Positions 1-13,300 of a DNA stretch of 64,000 bases are shown here, piece after piece. The notes below the pieces were generated by a model, which was given only the letters and a program-made list of their open reading frames with translations, ran no database searches and was not told the DNA's origin. Every line of letters begins with the position of its first letter. Within the stretch, counting starts at the first letter, position 1. Location of the stretch: contig NZ_CP173427.1 in the NCBI RefSeq assembly GCF_045038035.1, forward strand, positions 3,410,001 to 3,474,000. Direction: 5' to 3'. Source of the stretch: Paenibacillus_F chitinolyticus_A (GTDB taxonomy: Bacteria > Bacillota > Bacilli > Paenibacillales > NBRC-103111). A program made the position numbers and the translations under genes.

Positions 1-1342
1 CCGGCTCGGACAAAAGAGTGAATTCGGAGACGATCTTTTCCGGCTGGCTGGAGGCCTGGCCCAGAACCGTCTCCAAGTGCCCCTGAATTCTCATGATTTC
101 CGCTTCACCGTATGTGTGTCCGTTATAGGAAAGCGTGATGTTTAAAACATCCCCGTCTTCTACCTCGATATTGAAATCGTAAGGAGTGTGCTCGGCTAAT
201 CCCGCCTCCGTAATAGCGAATCCGAGCCGGTTTTCCAAATCCTCCTGACCGATCAGCTCCTGCAGCGGATAATTTTCAAATACGACGATATGCCCGATAA
301 GATCCTGTCTCAAGGCCGATTGAGCCTGGATTTCCGCCAGTGAATAATAGTCGTACGCACGTGATTGAACCGTCTGCCGCTGAACTTCCTTCAACAAACC
401 GGTAAACGTGTTGTCCGACTGCAGCGAGATCCGCACGGGAACCGTATTAATGAACAAGCCCACCATCCGCTCGATGCCTTCAATCTCCGGCGGTCTGCCT
501 GACACGACAGTCCCGAAAACGACATCCTCGCTTCGGTTATAGCGCCCGAGAATGAGCGCCCACGCGGCCAGGAACAAGCTGCTGATCGTCGCACCGCTGC
601 GTTCCGCAATGCCGCGGAGCTGGCGGGCCGTGTCCGCCCCGACCGTAAACTTCCGCTCTGACGGCAGGTAGCCTTTACCGCCGGATATTACGGTATTGCC
701 AGGCAATCCCGACGGTTCTTCCACGCCTTCCAGCAGTGTCCGCCAGTAATCCGATGCAGCCGACTGATCCTGCTTTTGCAGCCACTGCACATAAAGGCTG
801 TAGGGCCGGACCTCGGGAAGGGACCCTTGCCGTCCGTTTTTTTCGGCTTCGTAGTAACCGAGAAGCTCTTCCAGCACAATGCCGATGCACCAGCCGTCCA
901 TAATAATATGGTGAAACGTGAAGAGCAGCGTATATTCCTCCCGGCTTGTCCGAAGGACCGTTAACCGCACCAGCAGTTCCTTGCTTATGTCAAAAGGACG
1001 ATTTTTATCGGCTTGGATCAACGTTTCAAGTTCGGCATTCCGTTCGCTGTCCGGTAACACGGTCAGATCCTCGAAAAAGACAGTAGCCTCCCGTTCTTTG
1101 AATACGATTTGCCGGGGCTTCGCGACATTTTTGTGATACATATTCGAACGGAGCGTTTCATGCCGCTTCACAAGAAGGCAAAAGCTCCTTTCCAGCGCCT
1201 GCATATCCAGAACTCCGCGTATGGACAGGCTCACCTGCTCCAGGTAGGCGTGCGAATCGGGATTCATCAGCGCATGAAACAGCATGCCTTCCTGTAAAGG
1301 CGTCAAATGGGACATTTTCTCAATTTCCAGCCCTTTACTCAT
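1..1342 (-). CDS. nonribosomal peptide synthetase, N-terminal condensation domain (partial)
   Basis: The first 447 codons of a second peptide synthetase gene; it leaves the window on the left, so no stop is seen. The start ATG has a GAGGGGGAG ribosome binding site and lies 23 bp after the stop of the upstream synthetase, so the two are co-transcribed. Visible parts are a short N-terminal tail and one condensation domain: LTPLQEGMLFHA at about residues 13-24 and the active-site motif HHIIMDGW at about 144-151. The N-terminus resembles the acceptor communication-mediating (COM) region plus post-epimerisation C domain of TycB-type synthetases. That fits the epimerase-like domain ending the preceding protein. 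The role is to accept the acyl-peptide from the upstream synthetase and extend it. Specificity of the rest is unknown. Confidence 0.9.
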   Translation of the reverse strand, partial: MSKGLEIEKMSHLTPLQEGMLFHALMNPDSHAYLEQVSLSIRGVLDMQALERSFCLLVKRHETLRSNMYHKNVAKPRQIVFKEREATVFFEDLTVLPDSERNAELETLIQADKNRPFDISKELLVRLTVLRTSREEYTLLFTFHHIIMDGWCIGIVLEELLGYYEAEKNGRQGSLPEVRPYSLYVQWLQKQDQSAASDYWRTLLEGVEEPSGLPGNTVISGGKGYLPSERKFTVGADTARQLRGIAERSGATISSLFLAAWALILGRYNRSEDVVFGTVVSGRPPEIEGIERMVGLFINTVPVRISLQSDNTFTGLLKEVQRQTVQSRAYDYYSLAEIQAQSALRQDLIGHIVVFENYPLQELIGQEDLENRLGFAITEAGLAEHTPYDFNIEVEDGDVLNITLSYNGHTYGEAEIMRIQGHLETVLGQASSQPEKIVSEFTLLSEP

Positions 1343-1365
1343 CCGTAACTCCCCCTCTGCAACCC

Positions 1366-4300
1366 TTATACGCTCTCATAAAATTGTTTAATGTCCTCGA
1401 ACTCATCGAGATCCAGATCGTTTGCCCCCACATCGGCAGGCGTTAACTCCCTCTCTGTTTTGGCCTCGCAATGACACAGCACCGCATCCAAATTCTTTTC
1501 CAGACGATGAAGCAAATCCGATGCTGTCTGTTCCGTGTACGCATGGCCGTCATAATCGAGCCGGAGGGTGAGGGCGCCCGATTCGAGCGTGCTCTTGAGA
1601 TACCAGCCGTACTCCCGTGCCGCCCATAAATCGTCTGTTGTTCTTTCGCCCGCGTTAAACAAATCGAAATAAGGAGTTACGACACCCGAAGGCTCCAAGT
1701 GGACGAACCCGATCCGCGGCTTCTTCCGGACTGCGGTCTCTTCTAGCTGCCGGCGCGAAGACGCAAGATCGTACAAAGCCCCGTACCCGATGCCTCCATC
1801 CGGGACTTGACGTACCGTTTCTTTAACTTGTTTAAGATAGCCCGCCAAGTCACCGGAATTCGAGGTATCCAGCACAAGCGGATACTGCGTATCGAACCAG
1901 CCCACTGTCCGAGAGAAATCCAGCCTCTTGTCTGCGCACAGCTTTCTGCCGTCTGCCGTCAGTTCGACGCGGAACCGTTTGAGTCCTGACCAATCGCCGA
2001 ATGTTTTGCCGAGCGCGGATAAAATCGCTTCGCTTGCCTCCATCGAATAAATATCGTTCACCCCTGTGAGCAATCGGCTCGTCTTTTCCGCCGGGATAAC
2101 CGCCCAGACCGACTTTCGGAGCGGCGGAAGTCCCGCCTCGGTTTCTTTATCAAGCGGAACCGTCCATTCATCCGCATTGTCTGACAGAGTCCAGTACTCC
2201 CGTTGAGCCTGGACCTGGTTGCTCTCCGCGTATTTTTCCAAATGGGCTGCCCACGTCCGGAAAGCATCTGTTTTCAGAGGGAGCGACACGCTTTCCCCCG
2301 CCGTAAGCTGTCCGTAAACGGTCGTCAAGTCTTCCAAAATGACCGAAAAAGAAGTATCGTCGGCAATCAGACGGTGGATCGCGATCAGCAGATAGTCGCC
2401 TTGGCCTGTCTTGAACAGCACGCTTTTCGCCAGCGGTCCTTCTTTCAGGGAGAGACCCGATTCAATCCCTTTGCTTTGCAGCTCAACGGCCGCTCTAAGA
2501 TCGGACTTGTCCCCTTCCAGACGGATGACGCCCAGTCCCGCAGCTTCTTCCTCCAGGGAACGGTGTTCCAGTTTCAAATCCCCTTCTTTCAAAACGGCAC
2601 GCAGACGAAGGGCGTCATGCTGTTTCAGCACCTCGTCCCAAGCCGAACGGACATGGTTTTCTTCCAGACCGGCTTCCGAAAACAACAGCGCCGAAAGCGG
2701 TGAGGCGGATTCGTAACCGCCCTGTTCGAAATACCGGTTCTGCACAGGGGTCAGCGCCATTTCTCCTTCGACCGGCCCTTGCGCGATTTCACGGACGGAC
2801 GACTTCACGTACGCGCCCAGATCTCCGATGGACGGATGCTCGAAGAGCTGCTTGATGTCAAGCGCATACCCTTCCGCTCTCATGCGGGCTACGACCTGGA
2901 TACCTTTTATCGAATCCCCCCCTAGGAGGAAAAAGTTGTCATGAATGCCGATGCCGGCCCGGCCCAGCACATCCTGCCATACGCCGGCCAGCGCCTCTTC
3001 CACTTCATTGCGGGGAGGAGCGTACTCCGTATCCGGACGGAACAGATCATCCGGTTCGGGAAGCGACTTCCGATCGGTTTTACCGTTTGGCGTAAGCGGA
3101 AGCTTGTCTAGAAATACATAGTGCGACGGGACCGAATAGTAAGGCAGCTGTCTGGCCAGCTGCTCCCTGACCTCCGCCGCGCTTATCGCCGAATCCGACT
3201 TTGGCACGACAAACGCGCACAAAACGGCCTCGTGTCCGCCGCTTTGATTGACCGTAACAGCCGCCTCCTGAACGGATGGCAGCCTTATCAAAGCATTTTC
3301 TATCTCCCCGAGCTCGATGCGGAAGCCTCTTACTTTCACCTGGTGATCGATCCGGCCCAGGAATTCCAGGTTCCCGTCCGGCTTCCAGCGGGCAAGATCG
3401 CCCGTTTTGTACATTTTTGTTCCGGCGGCAAACGGATTGGATACGAATTTCTCCGCCGTGAGATCTTCACGCTTCCAATATCCCCGTGCCAGTCCTTCTC
3501 CGGCTATGCACAATTCGCCCGGCACTCCGACAGGCTGCAGATTGGAACGCGCATCGACGATATACACCTGCGTATTGGCAATCGGCCGGCCGATATCGAT
3601 CCGGCTTGCCTCAGTCAGCTCCCTGACCGCGGACCATACCGTCGTTTCGGTCGGTCCGTACATGTTGTAGATCCTCAGTCCGTCAAGCGCCTGCAGCTGC
3701 TCCAACAGCGCATGCGGTAGGGCTTCGCCGCCGACCATAATTTCCTTCACTCCGCTCAGCGCCCGCTTGCCTTCTTCGTTGGCGAGCAGCATTTGCAGAC
3801 GGGAAGGCGTCATTTGCAGCATATCAATCCCATGCGAACGGATGAGTTCACCGAGAGCTTCGGCTTCAAGCTGATGATGGCGGTCTCCGATGACGACTGT
3901 CATTCCGGTCAGAAGGGGTACCAGCGATTCCAGAACGAAGATGTCGAACGAGATGGTCGTTAACGACAAAATCGTTTTATCCGTGTGGAAAGCAATCAGT
4001 TTTTTCATCCCGGTTACGAAGTTCATGACGGAACGATGCGGCAGCATAACGCCCTTCGGATTCCCTGTCGATCCCGACGTATAGATAACATAAGCCAGGT
4101 GCTCAGGCTTTGTGCCCTCAGCGTCCGGATTGGAGCCGTCGTTCCTGTAAATTTCTTCCTCATCTAAAAACAGCACGCTTCCATCGTAGTCCAGGTTCTC
4201 GATCAAACTGCGGCTGGTCAGCAGCACCCCTGCTTCGCTGTCCTGAAGCATATAGAGAACACGTGCCGAAGGGTAATCCGGATCGATGGGCACGTACGCG

Positions 4301-7300
4301 CCTCCGGCTTTCAGCACGGCCAGCTGGCCGATGATCATTTCGGCCGAGCGCGGCATCAACAGCCCGACAAGCCGGTCGGGTCCCACGCCCAGCTCCCGCA
4401 GCGTCCGGGCAGCGGAATTGGCGCGTTCGTTCAATTCCCGGTACGTGAGGCTCCGGCCCCCGAAAACGAGCGCGGCAGCTTCCGGCGTTTTGGCAGCCTG
4501 TTCCTCAAACGCTTCGTGGATCGTTATGCCAGAAGGAAAATCCGCCGACGTGGCGTTAAACCCGCTAATCAGGTCCTCTTTCTCCGAAGCCGTGAGCATC
4601 CCGATATCCCCAAGCAGAATATCCGCCGATGCGGCTACCGTCTCCAGGATGGCCGAATAGTGCCGCGCCAGACGCTCCACTGTTTCACGTGCGAACAGAT
4701 CTGTAGCATACTCCCAGGTAAACAGCAGCCCGTCTTTCTGCTCCGTAACATGCAAGGAGAAATCAACTTTGGAGATGCCTGTGTTAAACTCCCCGGGCTT
4801 GAAGGAAAGCTTGCCTGCCTTCACAACGTCCGTGCCTACATTCTGCAGGCTGAAAATCGTATCAAAGAGAGGGTTGCGGCTCAAATCCCGCACGAGCTGC
4901 AGCTTCTCGACAATTTCCTCGAACGGATATTCCTGATTTTCGAACGCTTCGAGAGACTGGCGTCTCACCTCTTGCAAAAATTGTCCGAAAGCCAGAGAGG
5001 ATTCGGGCTTGCTGCGGATCGCCAGCGTGTTTACGAACATCCCCGCCATATTCTCGGTATCGGCGTGTCTTCTCCCTGCGGCGGGCGTACCCACAAGGAT
5101 GTCCTCCTGACCGGAATATTTGGCCAGCAGCACATTATAGGCAGCCAGCAGCACCATGTATAGCGTCGTTTCATTGTCTTTCGCCAGGCTGTACAGCGCC
5201 TTTGTCAATTTCCCGTCCGGAAGCTGGACAAAGCTGTCCCCTTTAAAGCTTTGAGCGGCCGGGCGCGGATAATCCGTCGGCATCTGAAGAACGGGAAGCT
5301 CGCCTTCCAGCGTCTGGAGCCAATAAGCTTCCTGTCCGCTGAATTTACCTTCGGCCAGCTGCTCGTTCTGCCAGATCGCATAATCTTTGTAATGCACATT
5401 TCGCGGTGGCAGAAGCCGACCCTGATAAAGCTGGATAAAATCGTCCAGAATCACGGCCATGGAGTAACCGTCCGCAACAGCATGGTGAACATCGATCAGC
5501 AGAACGCTGCCGCCCGTTTCAAGCTCGAACAGACCGGCCCGGAATAAAGGCGCTTGCGCGAGATCGAACGGCCGGACGAACTGCATCTGCAGCGTCTCTA
5601 TCTCTTCCGCCCGCACTTTCGAAACGGGAACATCGAAATCGGCCTCTTCCGCGATTTTTTGTACCACTTCCCCGTTTTCCAGCTCGAAATAGGTCCGAAA
5701 CGATTCATGGCGCGCCACCGCCTGCCGAAGTGCCCCGATAAGGCGCTCCCGGTCGATTTCTCCTTCTATAAAAAGGCGTCCCGGCACGTTGTAAGCCGTC
5801 CCTCCGCCGCCCAACTGATCGAGGACGTACATTCTTTTTTGAGCCGACGAGACCGGATAAGACCGCTTCCGCTGAACCGGCTGAATAGGCTCGTACGTTT
5901 GTCCGGAACCGCCCGTGATGTACAGTTCCAGGTCCCCGACCGTCTGCAGGGCAAAAAGCTCGCTTAACGGAATATGAATGCCGAATTCTTTGTTTACCCG
6001 GGAAAGAATGACGGTCGCTTTTAACGAATCACCGCCCAGCTGGAAAAAATTATCCGTGGAATTTACGTGAGCGGCGCCAAGCACATCCTTCCAAATAGCG
6101 GTAAGCTTGTCCGTTACGGTTCCTTGCAAGTTTTGTTTGCCGGGAACCGGCAAATTGCCGCCGGTGGGAACAGGTAAAGCCGCAAAATCCGTTTCTCCAT
6201 CAGGCAGCAGAGGGAGCTCCGCCATCGGTATCACATACCTGGGAACCGCATAATCCGGCAAGGTTTCATGAAGCAGAGAAAAACTTTCTATTTCTTTCCA
6301 TATTTTTGAAGGGTTGGCAACGATGTAGGCCGTCATATAGTCAACTGCTTCATTTTCAGGGTGGAGATGAGCGGTCACGGCACATGCCTCAAGGTGAAGC
6401 GTGTGCAGCAAATGCTCTTCGATCTGATCCAAAAAAACGCGGTTTCCGCGTACTAGGACAGAGCGCGAAATTTTTCCGAGCCGTTTAATGGCCCCGCTGG
6501 GGTAGCTGTAGGCCCATTTCCCCGTACTCGTGAAACGGTTCGACGGAGATTCGACCTTTCCGCCCGAAACCGCGAAGACTTCGCCGATCGTTCCGGGCGG
6601 AGCCGGATACTTGTAGGTGTCCAAAATACATTCGTAGCTCCCGTTCTCATCCGCATGCAGGGCCCATCTCGCCCACACCCGCTCACTTTCCTCCGCACTG
6701 AGGAGAGACAGTTCGGGCAGGCGTTTATCGCCCCCTTCGGCGATAGATTCGAGCAAACGAATGAAATAACGGGACCAGGTTTCAACCGTTTCGGGCTGGA
6801 ACAGGTCCGCATTATAATCGAAATCGAGCCTCAGCTCTTTCGAAATCTCCGTCACGTTCAGGAAAAGCTCGTACTTGCAATACGCCGGATCGTAAACAAG
6901 CAGTTCCGTGTCAAGCTCGTGAAAAGCGAGCTTCGGCAGCGGACGGTCCATGTTGAAAACAGCCGTAAGGACAGGCAGATTGCGCAGCCCGCGCTCCGCC
7001 AGCGCCGCAAAGCTGTATGCCTGATAAGCGTCCAGCTCGTTCATTCTTTGCTTGATAGAACCCGCATAAGCGGCAAAGCTCTGCTCGGAGGAAGCCCGGC
7101 TAAGAACGGGGAGCAGATTGACGCAGTTTCCCATCAGAAAAGGAGCTTCCATCTGCGCCTGACCGGCTGTGGGTACTCCGACCGTAATATCGCTCTGACC
7201 CGTTAACCGGTGCAGAAAAAGATGAAATCCCGAAAGCAGCGTCACAAAAAGACTGCTTCCGAGCTTTATGCTGGTTTTTTTCAGTTCTTGTACGAGAGAG

Positions 7301-10300
7301 GCCTGGAGTACAGTTGTATGCCTTCCGCCCCGGGAGGTCGGAAGAACCGTTCCCCGGACGGGAGAAGGCAGCTCGACTACGGGAATCTGCTTCTCGAAAA
7401 GTCCGTTCCAATAAGCGGCCGCTTGGGCGCTCTGCGGTTTCTTCAGCTGCTCGGACTGCCAGGCGGCATAGGTTCTGAAAGGTGCCGGTTCCGGCAGGCG
7501 ATAAGCTTCCCGACGGACAAGAGCGGAATAAATCCGCTCCAGTTCCTGGACGAACAGAGCCATGGACCATCCGTCGGCAATCAGGTGATGAAAAGTGAAC
7601 ACGGCCGTATGCTCGTCAGCCGATGTACGGAGAAGATGAATTCGGAACAGCGGTGTCTCCTGCTCCAAATCGAACGGCGTTTGACTCTCGCGATGGAGCC
7701 AATTCCGCATTTGGCGTTCCTGTTCCGCAGGATTCAAACCCGTTAAATCCACAACCGGAACCGGCACATTCAAGACATCCGTTACGTTCTGGGTTTCACC
7801 GTCTTGGCTGATGACGAGACGGAGAGCTTCGTGTCTGGCGGTAACAGCCCGGACAGCCTGCTCGAACACCTCATTCCGCAGCGGTCCGCGAAACCGCAGA
7901 AGTGCGGTTTCGTGAAGCGACGGGGAATCCTTGCGGTTGGAAACGGAGGCGAACCAGAGCTGCTTCTGGTCCGGAGTCAGCGCAAACGCTTCTCCTTGGC
8001 CGCCTTCCGGCAGCTTGTCGGCGGGAAGCCGGCTACCGGAAGGATCGTCATCGTCCGGGGACGGGTCCCGGTCGGGAAGAAATCCGCCTTTCCGCAGTTC
8101 GCCGATGCTGTCTTTGACAGCTTGGACAATTCGCGAGATATCTTCTTCCGAGTGGGCGGTGGACAAGAAGCAGTTGCGCCCCTCCCAGATGTAAATGCCT
8201 TTATCGAGCATGTGATAGTAGAACAGCTCAAGGTCGCCTTTAAGTACAAAGCGGAAAAGCGAACCGAAGTGCACCACCTTGATCGGCACGCCTTCCAGGC
8301 CGAAGTACGTGTTCAGCTCATCGGCGAACCGCGCCGTGCGCGCATTCAGCTCCGCCTGGATTTGGCCTCCCGAGGCTTCCAGATGGTTCAGTACAGCAAG
8401 GGAAGCCGCCATGGCCAGCGGATGATGGCAGAACGTACCCGCTACGAACGTTCTCCGGTGTTCGTTCTGCGGGAAAGAATCGTCGCCGAATTTCCAGGTT
8501 CCGCCGTCAATGCCGTCCATATATGCCGGGGAACCGGCAACGATACCGATCGGCATGCCGCCCCCGATGACCTTGCCGTACGTGACCAGGTCCGCTTTAA
8601 TGCCGAACCATGCCTGAGCGCCGCCCGGATGCAGGCGGAAACCGGTAATCACTTCATCGAAGATGAAGGCGGTGCGGGACTGAGCCGTGATACGGCGGAT
8701 TTCTTCCAGGAATGCTTTCGGCTGGAAATCGGGCCGGCGGCTTTGCACGGGCTCGACCACCACGGCAGCCAGTTCATGGGCGTGCGTACGGATATATTCC
8801 AGGGAGTCTTCGCTTCCGTAATTGAGCACGACCACGTCGTCGACCATATTTTGCAGAATGCCCGGAGCCAGAGGGGTCGAATGCTCCTTGTTCGTTCCCG
8901 CGCTTCCCAATGCGAGCACGCCGTCGAACGTACCGTGATAAGAGCCGGCGAAAATAACGACCTTGGCACGTCCGGTTGCCGCACGGGCAAGCCTCAGGGC
9001 AACCATAACGGCTTCCGTTCCGGAATTGTACAGCGCGATGCGCTCCACTCCGGTCATCTTACAAATGGATTCGGCGACCTGACCCGCAAGATTGGACATA
9101 GGGCCCACGCACATGCCGTTCGCCAGCTCCCGCTCAATCTTTTCGCGCACGAACGCAGGGTTGTGTCCGAACAGATTCACACCGAATCCCATCGTCAAAT
9201 CGACATACTCGTTGCCGTCGAGATCCCACAGCTTGGAGCCCTCGGCACGCTCCGAAATGATCTGGTAAACCATTTCTTTCAAAAGAGGCCGGAAACCGGC
9301 GACATTGCGGTTGTTCGCATACACATCGCGGTACTGCTGGGTGTACGCTTTCGTACGACCCGTCCGTGCCGTGTACCGATCTATCAGCTCGCGCACATGC
9401 TTTTCCTGTCTCTGCGACAGCGATTCGCGGGCTTTCAGGTCCAGCGCTTTATAAGGAACGTAAGGCTTCGGCTCCTCGCCGTTTACCTGCTGCGGGGCCG
9501 GTTTCGTTTCGACGGCTGCGGCGACTTCTCTCGTCGTTCCCGCATGCAGACGGGCGTCAGGCTGCGCCGGAGACGCCGCAATGACTCTCACCGCAGGTGC
9601 CGGTACGGGCATGGCGGCCGGTTGCACGGACAGCGGCGCTTGCGCTGCCGGACGGTTTCCGAGCACTTGCAGCTGCTGTGACATCAACTGGAGCTGCTGC
9701 TCCACGATGCGCTCGACTGCGGAAGAAGCCGAGCTTCCGCCGACGCCTGCGACCGGAACGTACGCGGCCTCTGCCTGCCCTTGTCCGCCTGCCCCTCCGG
9801 CAGGCTCGCTGTAGCTGTACGGCTCCGCAGGAACAGTCCGCTCATAAACGGCAGACACCGTCTCGGCGGGAGGCGCTTGCAGCACCGCTTCCGAACGGAT
9901 AACGGACTCGGTTTCGGCCTGCGGCACCCGTTCGACGATATAGGCCGTCAGCAGGTCCAGATTCGTGAGCGATTCGAAGAAATCGCTCATGGGAACATCC
10001 AGTCCGAACGCGTCTTTAATGCTGTGGCGGACCTGGGATAAATTGATGGAGTCCAGTCCCAGCTCCAGGAAATGTGTCTGAGGCTGAAGCTCTTCCGTAC
10101 TGAGCTGCGATACGTTGCCGATCATCGTAATCAGCGTCTGACGGACGGAATCGGCGTGACGGGCGGAGGCTGTTTCCGCCTGTAGCTGTTCGTTCACCAC
10201 ACTCACCTGCTCCTTTGCGGATATATATTGTTCCCGTTCCGGTTGACCCGTTGGCGCCGAATACCGCGACTGCTCCGCAGATGCTGCCTGTCCGGCCTTA

Positions 10301-13300
10301 ACGGGAACGTCGATCCAGCATCTTTTCCGCTGGAACGGATACGTCGGAAGGGATACTTTTCTGAATGAGCCTTTCGCATACAGGGCCTTCCAATCTACCG
10401 ATGCTCCTTGTACATACTGGCGGGCCAGTTCTTGCACAGCTTCCGCGCCAAGATCGGCGAGAATTCCCGGATGCGTGTATTCTTGCGCTTGAGCGCTGTC
10501 TATTTTGCCGATATAAACGCCGTCCGAACCCTTGCCTTCCCTGTGAAGACGCTGCAGTTTCCGTTTCAATTCGGCTTCGCCGGCTGCCGTAACCGCCAAC
10601 CGGTAAGTCAGATGGCTGCGGCCGGTGCCGGCCGTATAACATACATCCTGCATATCGAGTTCATCCGTATGGGCGAACAGCTTGTCGTAATCCCGGATAA
10701 GCTCTTGCAACCCTTCCTCGGTTTTAGCCGATAGGGCGAGCAGCAGCGGGACGCTGCCTTCGGAGCCGCCATTTGCCGCGGATGCTGCGGGCAGAGCTTC
10801 GCGGGCTCCGGTGTACTCTTCCAGTACGACGTGGCAATTCGTTCCGCTGAATCCGAACGAGCTGATCCCGCATCTTCTTGGAGTGCCCTCCGTTTGCCAC
10901 TCCTTTAACAGGGTGTTCACATAAACCGGCGATTCCTCGAAACTGATTTTCCGGTTTGGAACCCGGTAATGAACGGAAGGGGCGATCTGCTTGTGCTGCA
11001 GGGAAAGCACCGTCTTGATCAAGCCTGCGATGCCGGCCGCTTCATACAAGTGTCCGATATTGGATTTAACCGTGCTGATGGCACAGAACTGCTTGCGTTT
11101 CGTCCTTCTGCGGAAAGCCTTCCCGATTCCGTCGATTTCGACCGGATCGCCGAGTTTGGTTCCGGTTCCGTGAGCTTCGATATAAGTTACCGTCTCCGGA
11201 TCGATCCGTGCATTGCGCCAGGCTTGGGAAATAACATCCGCCTGGGAGGATGCGTTCGGGGCCGATATGCCCACGGTGCTTCCGTCCTGGTTAATCGCGC
11301 TCCCCTTGATCACCGCAAGAATGTTGTCCTTGTCTTTGATCGCTTTGCCGAGAGGTTTCAGGAAAACGGCGCCCACGCCCTCGCCCCAGCCCGTGCCGTC
11401 CGAACTGTCGTCGAAAGCCCGGGCACGGTCGTCGGAGGACTCCATGCCGATGCCCGCCTTAAGCGGCAGCAGGATCGTTTTCACGCCGCCCGCAAGCGCC
11501 ATATCGCAGTCTCCGCTCAGAATCGCTTTGCAGGCCAGATGAACGGCCACCAGCGAGGAAGAACAAGCGGTATCAACGGTGACGGCTGGCCCCTTAAGAT
11601 CAAGCAGGTATGATATCCGGCTGGAGATGATCGAGGACAAATTTCCGATCGCGAAATTCGGCAGAGAAGCCGGGGAAACCTCGGACAGAAGCCGCTCGTA
11701 TTCAAAGCTGGTTTTGGAAAATCCGACGTAAACGCCTACACGTTTGCCGGAAAGATTGGAACCGCCGTAACCCGCATCTTCGATCGCGCTCCATACGGTT
11801 TGCAGAAAAAGCCGCTGGTTCGGATCCATCAGCGAAGCTTCGCGCGGCGTCAGCTTGAAGAACGAATAGTCGAACGTATCGATTTCGTCCAAATAACCGC
11901 CTTCCGCCAGCAGCAAATTCCGGCCCTCCGTATTCAAATGAGAAATGAACGCCTCGGCGTCCTTTCTCCTCTTTTCGCCATACGGGGCGATACAGTCACG
12001 GCCCTCGGAGATGTTCGTCCAAAACTGCTTAAGGTTGTCCGCCTGCGGGAATTTTCCGGACATTCCGATAATCGCGATATCGCCGTCGGTTTCCTGACCG
12101 GAATCCGCCAGTCTATCGCTCCGCTCGAAATGTTCGGCCTCATCCCCCTGGGAAATAAAGGCGGCCAGCTTCGAAATCGTCGGATAGGAGAAAAAGTCCG
12201 TCACGGACACTTGAACGCCCAGCTGGCTTTCGAGCTCCTCGACGATTTGCACGAGCTGGAGGGAGCTGGCTCCGATATCGAAATAGCTCTCGTCCGTATC
12301 AATCTCGTCAACCTGCAAAATTTGCTTCACGATGGCAAGCAGCTTCTGCTCCGCTACGCTGCGCGGAATGACGGCCTCACGCGCACGCTGCTTTTCCTGC
12401 TCCCAAATTTTGTGGAGTCCCGCAAGCGTTTCTTCAAACTTCCCGTCCGTGTAGTCCTGGGCAAGCTTGTAGCGTTGCACTTTGCCGCTGGTCGTTTTGG
12501 GAATCCGCCGGATGGGGAGAACCGCTTGAATGTCCCATCCCCCACGGTAATTCAAGTGACCCTTGAGACGTTTGGCCAGCGGGGCGAAATCTTCGATTTT
12601 TTTCGTGTGCATGACAAAAACGATAATCCGGTCCTGGCGGGTCCCCGGATCGTAAGCGCCGCAGACCGCCACTTTCCCGAGCTCCACGCCTTCCACTTCT
12701 TCCGCAACACGCTCGATGTCGTGAGGATACACATTTTGCCCGTTCGCAAAAATGATATCTTTCGCCCGGCCCGTAATAATGAGCCGGCCCTCTCGCATAA
12801 AGCCCAGGTCGCCCGTGATGAGCCATCCGTCCGGAGTGATGACCTTGGCGGTCGCTTCGGGATTGTTGTAATAGCCGGACGTTACGTTCATACCGCGGAT
12901 TTGAATATTCCCGATCACGTAATCGTCCAGAGGCAGGTTCGCGTCGTCACAGATACGGATATAGCTGCTTCGCAGCGGATGACCGACATCCACAAACGTC
13001 AGGCAGCGGTTATCCGAAGCGTCTACCTGAACCACCTTTTCGCCGATATTCAAATGCTCACGATCCAGGTGAAGACGCCGGAAATTTTCTTCCAAAGGCG
13101 GCAGAGACATGCCCACACTTGCCTCGGCCATGCCGTACACCGTAAACATGGCGGAACTTCTCAGGCCGTGTTTGCTCATGGACTCCATAAATACGTCGCA
13201 AAGCTCGCTGGAAATCGGTTCCGCCCCGTTATAAATCAGGCGCAGCCGGGACAAGTCCCAATCCGCCGCATTTTCCGGTTTGTATTGGGCCAGAAAAAAT

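Noticed and set aside
7804..9681. A 625-codon plus-strand open frame opposite the megasynthase
   Set aside because: It is antisense to clearly coding sequence with perfect domain motifs. Its composition (Arg/His-rich, no domains) is that of a GC-rich shadow frame.
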